DNA of 64,000 bases, from contig CAZUAI010000002.1 of NCBI GenBank assembly GCA_964617875.1, positions 62,001 to 126,000 on the forward strand. The letters are read 5' to 3'. The stretch is from CAZMVY01 sp964617875. Its GTDB lineage: Bacteria; Planctomycetota; Phycisphaerae; UBA1845; PWPN01. Below the pieces are notes generated by a model, which was given only the letters and a program-made list of their open reading frames with translations, had not been told where the DNA came from and searched no databases. Numbering within the stretch: the first letter of the stretch is position 1; every line of letters starts with the position of its first letter. The translations under genes were made by a program, and so were the position numbers. This document shows positions 7,957 to 14,439 of this stretch, one piece after another.

Positions 7957-8321
7957 AGTCATAACCTCTTTCGGCAAAACAAGTTTCATCAGATGAGAGG
8001 CTCGGCTTGGTCGCAGGCGGACGGAAATCCGTCTGTCTTGTTGTCTGGGTTAGTGCCATGCCCTGTCTGGTTTGGGCCGGTGTGCCCTGGATGCGAAGTT
8101 TCTCATTTCACCGGGCTGGACAACTCGCCGACATGATGCTATACTGCTGGTCGGTTGGTTGTCGAACGAGCCGCGTACGTGATGTCTGATCTCAATATCC
8201 GCATCCGCACATTGTCTCAGTCGTCCGCCTACCATGTTGGGCCGAATCGGCGGCCTCTTTCAGATCGGGCCCGGAAAGTATGGAAACGGGCCAGTATGTA
8301 GCCCATGCTCAGGAGAACTAT
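7957..8321. other. Intergenic region between lemA and the RRM gene
   Basis: This 365-nt stretch holds no convincing gene. A short inverted repeat (GGACGG, 4-nt loop, CCGTCT) occurs near 8020-8036 without a clean T-run. The promoter at 8117-8145 and a leader of about 170 nt before the RRM start codon account for the second half. Confidence 0.6.
8117..8145 (+). promoter_or_regulatory. Promoter of the RRM protein gene
   Basis: -35 TGGACA (8117-8122), 17-bp spacer, -10 TATACT (8140-8145). Start point near 8152, giving a leader of about 170 nt. Long leaders are typical of cold-shock-type mRNAs. Confidence 0.65.
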
Positions 8322-8678
8322 ATGGGCAAGAAGTTGTATGTTGGAAATCTACCCTACAGTGTCGGCAGCTCCGATTTGGAACGGATGTTTTCGGAGCACG
8401 GCTCGGTGCAGAGTGCGGAAGTCATCAGCGACCGCATGACTGGCCGGAGCAAGGGGTTCGGGTTCGTGGAAATGGGTTCCGATGAGGAGGCCCAAGCTGC
8501 GATTTCGGCTCTGAACGGCAAGGACCACGGCGGCCGTCCGCTGACCGTCAACGAGGCCAAGCCTCGCGAGGATCGTGGCGGTGGCGGCGGCGGCGGGCGC
8601 GGCGGCTACGGCGGCGGCCGTGGCGGCGGCGGTGGCCGTGGTGGCTACGGCGGCGGTGGCCGCGGCAATCGCTATTGA
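8322..8678 (+). CDS. Glycine-rich RNA-binding protein (single RRM)
   Basis: The 118-aa protein is one RNA-recognition motif followed by a Gly/Arg/Tyr tail. RNP2 is 'LYVGNL' (5-10) and RNP1 is 'KGFGFVEM' (44-51). The tail (about 85-118) is built of repeated 'GGRGGYGGG' units. This is the architecture of cyanobacterial Rbp and plant GRP proteins, which bind single-stranded RNA and often respond to cold. ATG 8322 has AGGAG at 8311-8315, 6 nt upstream; an earlier in-frame ATG at 8280 lacks an SD. A strong terminator follows, so this is a monocistronic gene. The RNA targets are unknown. Confidence 0.93.
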   Translation: MGKKLYVGNLPYSVGSSDLERMFSEHGSVQSAEVISDRMTGRSKGFGFVEMGSDEEAQAAISALNGKDHGGRPLTVNEAKPREDRGGGGGGGRGGYGGGRGGGGGRGGYGGGGRGNRY

Positions 8679-8711
8679 TTGACCGTATCCCCCGCAAGCA
8701 AGCTGAACAAG

Positions 8712-8741
8712 AAGGTCGCCCGTCTCGGGCGACCTTTTTTT
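8712..8741 (+). terminator. Rho-independent terminator of the RRM gene
   Basis: A perfect 11-bp stem (8712-8722 with 8726-8736), a TCT loop and an uninterrupted run of seven T (8735-8741), 33 nt past the RRM stop codon. Confidence 0.92.
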
Positions 8742-8941
8742 CTTGTCCAACAGGGCTTCAACGTCCTCGTCGTCAAGCACCACCACACTTCGGGCCAACC
8801 GAGCGGATCCCCCCGCGTCGCCCGTAGACTGCCCCACCCATAGCGGTGTCCTGAGATCCTGGACGAGATCGAAGGGACCGTCGTATGTAAAGGCAATCAC
8901 GACATCCGCCGCCGTGCGGGGCGGTCTTTGCACGCGGCCTG
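8742..8941. other. Spacer with protein-like minus-strand frame
   Basis: Between the RRM terminator and the acyltransferase stop. The minus strand reads, without stops, a protein-like stretch including 'VVIAFTYDGPFDLVQDL' and 'VVVLDDEDVEALLDKK' (about 8735-8905), but it has no plausible start and runs on through the terminator into the RRM gene. It may be a decayed gene tail or chance. Confidence 0.25.
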
Positions 8942-10021
8942 TCAGGAAGGACACCGACCTGTGCGTTGCAGGGCTTCCGCCGGACTCGCCGCGACAGCGG
9001 TTCGCGGAACCCACGCGCCAAGGGCGAGCCAGCGGAGCCAGAACGAGCGTCGCATCACATATTTCGCCAATATGACTGGCGCTGTGAGCCCCAGGAGGAG
9101 GTCCATCACAAACACTCCGCCGCTGTGCCACCCGAGGAAGCGGCCGAAGAGCACGCGGGCGCCGATCTGAAAGAAGCCGCTCATGAGGTAGATGTCGTAC
9201 GAATGCCACCCGAGCAGGTTGACGACCGACTGCAGCCGACCCGGATACCGCGCCAGGCGAAGGGCAGCTCCCCAAACCAGAAGAATGCCAACGGCGGTGT
9301 AGAAGAGCGCGAACGGCCACACGTGCCCGATGCGGTCATAGGCCACGAAGCCGCCCATGGCGACCAGGACCAGCGGCGTCAGCCTGCGAACGAGGTTCTC
9401 TGCGGCGACAGCCCGCTGCGACACGAGGTGCCCCAGCCAGAACCAGATTGCATAGTAGGCCACGGTATTGATGCCCAGGACCGCCGGCAAGAACCTGTGC
9501 GACGCGACGCTCAGGCCGATCATGACGACAAGGCCGACGAGGATGGGGGAACGCCTGCCGTAATCCGGTCGGAGCAGGGCATGCACGGCGAGGAACAGCA
9601 TCTGCATCAGGAACAACACATAGACGAACCACAGGTTGATGAGCGGATTGCGACTCGGATACAGGAGTACATCGCGCAGGAGTCGGTCCGCTTGCACGGG
9701 CCTGCTGACGAAGTCCCTGAGCACGATCTTGACGAGCGTCGCAACGCAGGTGTAGAAGAGATACACCACGAACAAGCGGTTGAACTGCTTCCACACGAGG
9801 CCGGCGCGACGCCCCGGGAGACTTCGGAAGAAGGCCGAGCCGACGAATCCGGAAATAAAAAAGAAGAGGTGCATGTGGAAGGAATAGATGATCGCGTGAG
9901 AAGCCCGGGCCACCGTCGCGTCGCCCAATGTGTCGAGGCTATGTCCGACAACCACAAGAAGGATGCCCAGCCCCCGCATCAGGTGAATTGTGGTATTGAA
10001 TGTGGGTGTCGAAGCGGCCAT
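8942..10021 (-). CDS. Membrane acyltransferase (acyltransferase family 3, OafA-like)
   Basis: A 359-aa integral membrane protein with about ten hydrophobic segments. The N-terminal helix ends in 'LMRGLGILLVVVGHSLD', carrying the R-x10-H motif of acyltransferase-3 proteins, and 'YSFHMHLFFFISGFVGSAFF' is the second family signature. Members O-acylate surface polysaccharides, LPS or small molecules from the inner membrane; the acceptor here is unknown. The ATG at 10021 is preferred over 10045 because GGGAG lies immediately upstream and the -10 box is at 10036-10041. Divergent from the secreted DUF4091-like gene with only 48 bp between starts. Confidence 0.87.
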   Translation of the reverse strand: MAASTPTFNTTIHLMRGLGILLVVVGHSLDTLGDATVARASHAIIYSFHMHLFFFISGFVGSAFFRSLPGRRAGLVWKQFNRLFVVYLFYTCVATLVKIVLRDFVSRPVQADRLLRDVLLYPSRNPLINLWFVYVLFLMQMLFLAVHALLRPDYGRRSPILVGLVVMIGLSVASHRFLPAVLGINTVAYYAIWFWLGHLVSQRAVAAENLVRRLTPLVLVAMGGFVAYDRIGHVWPFALFYTAVGILLVWGAALRLARYPGRLQSVVNLLGWHSYDIYLMSGFFQIGARVLFGRFLGWHSGGVFVMDLLLGLTAPVILAKYVMRRSFWLRWLALGAWVPRTAVAASPAEALQRTGRCPS

Positions 10022-10035
10022 GGGCTCCCCGGACA

Positions 10036-10065
10036 ATTGTAACATTGTCGCCGTAAGGAGATCAA
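10036..10065 (-). promoter_or_regulatory. Promoter of the acyltransferase gene
   Basis: Minus strand: -35 TTGATC (10060-10065), 18-bp spacer, -10 TACAAT (10036-10041). The leader would be about 10 nt. The element occupies nearly the whole 48-bp divergent spacer and overlaps the SD of the plus-strand gene, so the two starts should interfere. Confidence 0.55.
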
Positions 10066-10069
10066 TCCC

Positions 10070-12178
10070 GTGAGAATGTTTGGCTTATCAATGCTGTGCG
10101 CGGTCGGGTTCGTCTGGACGGCTGTCGTGGGTGCCGGCAGTGCCGCCGGCGCGGAGGGTCTGGTGAACGTCGGCGCCGCGTTCCGCGCGGATACGCCGTT
10201 TCCACAGTTCATGCCGCTGTGGCTCGAGGGCTGGGCCCTCGCCCATGAGCAGGGGGAGAGCCTGGAATCGCTCCAGGCCAAAAACGCCCTCGGCGGCTAC
10301 GTACACGTGTGCCTTCAGAACAGTTCGTCAGAGCCGCTCGCCGTCTCCGACGTGCTGCTCGACGGGATCAGCCTGACGCAGGCCCTGGCGTTCGCCCCGG
10401 AAAAGACGGCCGGCTTCTTCCCGGCGAGCATCCGCTTCGCAAAGCTTCCGAAGGCCGACTTCGACCGGCTCATGCGGGCCGGCGAGCCGCTCTGGTGGAA
10501 GGTCGATCCGCAGACGATCGCCGCCGGCAGTTTTGCGGAGCTGATCGTACGGCTGCGGACGGTCCCGACCGGCAGTTCGCTGCCGATCCGCGTTGTGGCC
10601 GGCACGGCGTCCGTCGATGCGAGCGTGGAGGTCGGCCGCGAGCAGCCGCGGGCGATGGCGATCCGCTTCTCGCCCGCATTCGACCGGGCATTCCTCTACG
10701 TCCGCCACCCGAAAGGCCCGGGCACGGCCCCGGTGCAGGTGCGGCTCGACGGGCAGGACGTCACGGCCCGCTCGGCCATCGCGTCGGATGGCGCCGTTGA
10801 CGTTGCGCCGATCGTCATTCGTCCGGCGTCGCCACTGGCCAGGGGCTCGTTCCACGTTTTCGAGGCGGCCTATGCCGACGGATCGGCGGCCCGCGCGGGC
10901 CTCCGCGCCTACGCCGACGATTTCGTCTACGGCATGTGGGGCTACATCAACGAAGGCAAGACGGATCAGGAGCGTGTGGATTACTTCCTGAACGACATGC
11001 GGAAGCACAACATCAACACGTTCATGGACTCCATTCCGAACGAAGTGCGTTCGTACATGGAGACCGAAAAGGGCTGGAAGCAGTGCCAGGCTCTGGGCTT
11101 TCGCGCATTCGCCAAATGGCCGGGCAAGGTGCGCGATCCCGCGTACTACTTCCTCATGGATGAGCCCGACGCGCACGACTTCGCCGTCAAGGACCTCGCG
11201 ATCAACGAACGCCTCGGCTCTCTCGGCCAGGACCTCGTCCGCCACAGTGGCAAAATCCGTGCCCGGGATCCGCAGCCGCCCCACCTGCTGAACATCGACA
11301 ACACGTACAAGCCGGCCAACTACTACACCTACGCCCAGCTGGGCGACGTCTGCTGCTCCGACCCGTACTACCAGGAGCAGCAGAAGATCGTGTGGAACCG
11401 CCGGCTGGCCTGGCTGCCGGGGTTCCTGAAGCCGACGTACGTCCTCGCGGCCTCGACGATCTGCCAGTCCGCCTGTGCCCCCAAGCCGCTGCACATCATC
11501 CTGAACTCCGTCCGCCACGACCCGGTGAAGGACCCCAAGATCCGGCCGGAGGACCAGGAAACGTTCCGCTTCGCCACACCGCAGGAGAAGCAGGTCGAGG
11601 CCTTCTACGCCCTGGCGGCCGGAGCGACCGCATTTTCCTACTGGTGGTACACGCCGTACGGGGAGTTCTACGGCTGCGGCGGTTCGTCGCCGGACGCGAA
11701 GGCCCTCTGGCGCGAGATCGGCCTGCTGGGCGCGCAGATCCGCACGGCCGGCCCGCTGCTCGTCCGCGGCTGCCCGGCGACGGTGCCCGTGAAGGCGTCG
11801 AAGTACGTGTGGGTCCGCTCGCTCCTGGCCGGCACCGATGCGCTCGTGCTCCTGATCGTGAACGACAACTTCGGCAGCGATCGCGCCGGCACGGTTTACG
11901 TTCCGATCGAGAAGGCGGCGGTGACCGTGACGCCGCCGGCGTGGCTGACGCCGAAGGACGTCTTCGAGGTCGCCTGCGAGGGCCCGCGCGACGTCCGGTG
12001 GAAGCCGGACGGCAAGCAGGTCGCCCTGGATCTCGGCCGGGTCGAGATGACGCGCATGATCGTGATCGCCGCCGACCCGCAGTGCCGTGGGCAACTGCGG
12101 GAGCTGTATACGAAGCAGTTCGCGGCCAACGTGCGAGCTTTGCTGGCGAGCGAACCGAAGAAGCCGCCGGCCCGATGA
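10070..12178 (+). CDS. Secreted glycoside hydrolase-like protein (GH123/DUF4091-like)
   Basis: A 702-aa protein with a signal peptide (about 1-28, ending near 'GAGSAAGAEG'), a beta-rich N-terminal half and a C-terminal TIM-barrel-like half. The barrel contains 'YYFLMDEPDAHDF' with the acidic pair D364-E365. An Asp-Glu pair in a 'DEP' setting is how GH123 and DUF4091 proteins carry their substrate-assisted active site. Start: GTG 10070, because AAGGAG at 10055-10060 is 9 nt away; ATG at 10076 would leave 15 nt. It precedes the SGNH-GH28 gene by 13 nt, probably an operon. Secretion is clear; the family call is a motif-level inference and the substrate is unknown. Confidence 0.6.
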   Translation: MRMFGLSMLCAVGFVWTAVVGAGSAAGAEGLVNVGAAFRADTPFPQFMPLWLEGWALAHEQGESLESLQAKNALGGYVHVCLQNSSSEPLAVSDVLLDGISLTQALAFAPEKTAGFFPASIRFAKLPKADFDRLMRAGEPLWWKVDPQTIAAGSFAELIVRLRTVPTGSSLPIRVVAGTASVDASVEVGREQPRAMAIRFSPAFDRAFLYVRHPKGPGTAPVQVRLDGQDVTARSAIASDGAVDVAPIVIRPASPLARGSFHVFEAAYADGSAARAGLRAYADDFVYGMWGYINEGKTDQERVDYFLNDMRKHNINTFMDSIPNEVRSYMETEKGWKQCQALGFRAFAKWPGKVRDPAYYFLMDEPDAHDFAVKDLAINERLGSLGQDLVRHSGKIRARDPQPPHLLNIDNTYKPANYYTYAQLGDVCCSDPYYQEQQKIVWNRRLAWLPGFLKPTYVLAASTICQSACAPKPLHIILNSVRHDPVKDPKIRPEDQETFRFATPQEKQVEAFYALAAGATAFSYWWYTPYGEFYGCGGSSPDAKALWREIGLLGAQIRTAGPLLVRGCPATVPVKASKYVWVRSLLAGTDALVLLIVNDNFGSDRAGTVYVPIEKAAVTVTPPAWLTPKDVFEVACEGPRDVRWKPDGKQVALDLGRVEMTRMIVIAADPQCRGQLRELYTKQFAANVRALLASEPKKPPAR

Positions 12179-12191
12179 ACCGAGGGAAGCC

Positions 12192-14420
12192 ATGATCTTC
12201 CGCCGATATTTCCGCCTGGGACGCTTTGTCGCGGCCCGCAGTAGTGTCCTGGGGTGCAGGCCCCGGAACGGCGAACGGACGCGGGCGAGATGCCTGCGCC
12301 GCGTGGAAGCCGCCCGACGGCAGGCGCTCCCGGGATTGATCCTGTATCTCGCGTTCGCAGGCATCGCCTTCGCACAGGCGACCCGCCCGGCCGATTCGCA
12401 GCGCCGGCCGCGGGTGCTGATCATCGGCGATTCCATTTCGATCGGGTACACCAGGCCCGTCATCGCACTGCTGCGAGACGAAGCCGACGTGTCCCGCATC
12501 CCCGGCAATGCGGCCCACACGTGGAACGGCCTTGAGAAGCTGGATGCGTGGCTCGCCGCCGGCACGTGGGACGTGATTCATTTCAACTGGGGCCTGCACG
12601 ACCTCAAGCACCTCAAGGGCGACCAGCTCGACCTGGCCGGCAAGCGCGTATCCACCGCGCAGGAATACGAGGCGAACCTGACGAAGCTCGTCACCCGGCT
12701 TCGGGCCACCGGGGCCAGGCTCATCTGGGCCAGCACCACGCCGATCCCCCACGGCGCCGCCGGGCGCATCCAGGGGCAGGAGATCGAGTTCAACGACATC
12801 GCCCGCAAGGTCATGGACGCGCACGGCGTGACCGTCAACGATCTGCACGCCTGCGTCCTGCCGCACCTCGCCGAGTACCAGCAGCCGCGCAACGTGCATT
12901 TCACGGCCGCCGGGTCCGACTTCCTCGCCCGCAAGGTGGCCCGCAGCATCCGCGGCATGCTCCGGAACGCCAGGCCGCCGTTCGACATGCCCGAGGTCCA
13001 GCCGCCGGTTTTCCCGGACCGGACCATCGACATTCGCGACCACGGCGCCGTCGCCGACGGCAAGACGCTCAACACGCGCGCGATCGCGGCCGCCATCGAC
13101 GCCTGTGCGGCGGCGGGCGGCGGACGGGTGCTGGTCCCCGCGGGCGTCTGGCTCACGGGCGCGATCCACCTCAAGAGCAACATCAACCTGCACCTGGCCG
13201 AAGGGGCCGAATTGCGGTTCAGCACGAACCCGGAGGACTACCTCCCGGCCGTCTTCGTGCGCTGGGGCGGCTTCGAGTGCTTCAACTACTCGCCGCTTCT
13301 CTATGCCAACAATTGCGAGAACGTCGCCGTCACCGGCAAGGGCACGCTCGAAGGGCAGGGCAGGCCGTGGTGGACGTGGGTCCAGGAGCAGGACCGTGTG
13401 GCGCAGAAGCTGTACCGCATGGTGCTCGACGGCGTGCCGCCGCAGGACCGCCGCTTCGGGAACCCCCACGATCCCCTGCGCCCGCAGTTCTTCCAGCCGA
13501 TCCGCTGCCGCAACGTGCTCGTCGAGGGCGTCACGATCACCGCCGGGCCGTTCTGGACGATCCAGGCGGTGTACTGCGAAAACGTCCTCATTCGCGGCGT
13601 GACGATCCTCAACGACGGCCCCAACAACGACGGCATGAACCTCGATTCGTCGCGGAACGCCGTCATCGAGCATTGTGTCTTCGAGACGGGCGACGACTCC
13701 ATCGCGCTGAAGTCGGGCCTGAACGAGGACGGCTGGCGCGTCGGCCGGCCGACGGAGAACGTCGTCGTCCGCCATTGCCGGATGCGGCGCGGCCACGGCG
13801 GCGTGGTAATCGGCAGCGAGATGTCGGGCGACGTCCGCAACGTCTTCGTACACGACTGCGATTTCAGCGGCTCGCTCATGGGTCTGCGGGTCAAGTCCTC
13901 GCGCGGCCGCGGCGGAATCGTCGAGCACATCTGGTGCCAGGACATCACCCTCGGCGACATCCTCGACACGGGCATCCTTCTGCACACGGACTACAAGGCC
14001 TGGTTCGGCTCGGGCCAGGGCAAGGCGCCGCGGTTCCGCGACATCCACATCAGCCACGTGACCGGGCGGCGAGCGGACACCGCGGTGCGGATCTCCGGCC
14101 TCCCGGAGCAGGCCATCGAGGACGTCTCGCTCGAAGACGTCGCGCTCGGCGGCAAACGCGGCCTGGTGTGCAATGAAGCCCGGGGCATCACGCTGACGGA
14201 TGTGGCGGTCGTTCCGGCGACGGGGCCGGCGTTGCTGTTCCGCAACGCCCGGGACTGCGTTCTTCGCCGGTGCCTCTGTCGGCCGGATTTCGCGTCGTGC
14301 GTTCACATCGAAGGCGAGAAGAGCCGGGGGATCCGGCTGGATGCCATGCCGTCCGCGACGTCAAGGCCGGTCGTGACGTTCGGCAACGGCGCCTCGCGCG
14401 GTGCCGTGGTGCGGGAATGA
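12192..14420 (+). CDS. SGNH/GDSL esterase-GH28 polygalacturonase fusion
   Basis: One 742-aa secreted protein with two enzymes. The N-terminal SGNH hydrolase (about 72-275) has the GDS serine motif at 79-83 ('GDSIS'), 'FNWGLHDLK' and a terminal 'NVHFT' histidine block, typical of carbohydrate esterases. The C-terminal right-handed beta-helix (about 295-740) is GH28: all four family motifs are present as N478-N-D480, G-D501-D502, G-H535-G and R566-V-K568. Together they fit deacetylation and cleavage of pectic galacturonan. A hydrophobic signal core lies at about 47-62, unusually far in; a GTG at 12303 (residue 38) could be the true start. Co-directional with the preceding secreted gene and convergent with the GH106-like gene. 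Confidence 0.88.
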   Translation: MIFRRYFRLGRFVAARSSVLGCRPRNGERTRARCLRRVEAARRQALPGLILYLAFAGIAFAQATRPADSQRRPRVLIIGDSISIGYTRPVIALLRDEADVSRIPGNAAHTWNGLEKLDAWLAAGTWDVIHFNWGLHDLKHLKGDQLDLAGKRVSTAQEYEANLTKLVTRLRATGARLIWASTTPIPHGAAGRIQGQEIEFNDIARKVMDAHGVTVNDLHACVLPHLAEYQQPRNVHFTAAGSDFLARKVARSIRGMLRNARPPFDMPEVQPPVFPDRTIDIRDHGAVADGKTLNTRAIAAAIDACAAAGGGRVLVPAGVWLTGAIHLKSNINLHLAEGAELRFSTNPEDYLPAVFVRWGGFECFNYSPLLYANNCENVAVTGKGTLEGQGRPWWTWVQEQDRVAQKLYRMVLDGVPPQDRRFGNPHDPLRPQFFQPIRCRNVLVEGVTITAGPFWTIQAVYCENVLIRGVTILNDGPNNDGMNLDSSRNAVIEHCVFETGDDSIALKSGLNEDGWRVGRPTENVVVRHCRMRRGHGGVVIGSEMSGDVRNVFVHDCDFSGSLMGLRVKSSRGRGGIVEHIWCQDITLGDILDTGILLHTDYKAWFGSGQGKAPRFRDIHISHVTGRRADTAVRISGLPEQAIEDVSLEDVALGGKRGLVCNEARGITLTDVAVVPATGPALLFRNARDCVLRRCLCRPDFASCVHIEGEKSRGIRLDAMPSATSRPVVTFGNGASRGAVVRE

Positions 14421-14439
14421 AGGCCCGCCCCCGCGACGT

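Noticed and set aside
8007..8189. 60-codon frame between lemA and the RRM gene
   Set aside because: Trp/Cys-rich, no SD, and it contains the RRM promoter.
11496..14306. 936-codon minus-strand open frame opposite the GH123-like and GH28 genes
   Set aside because: Arg/Ala/Pro-rich with no family motifs; it is the mirror of well-supported plus-strand genes in GC-rich DNA.
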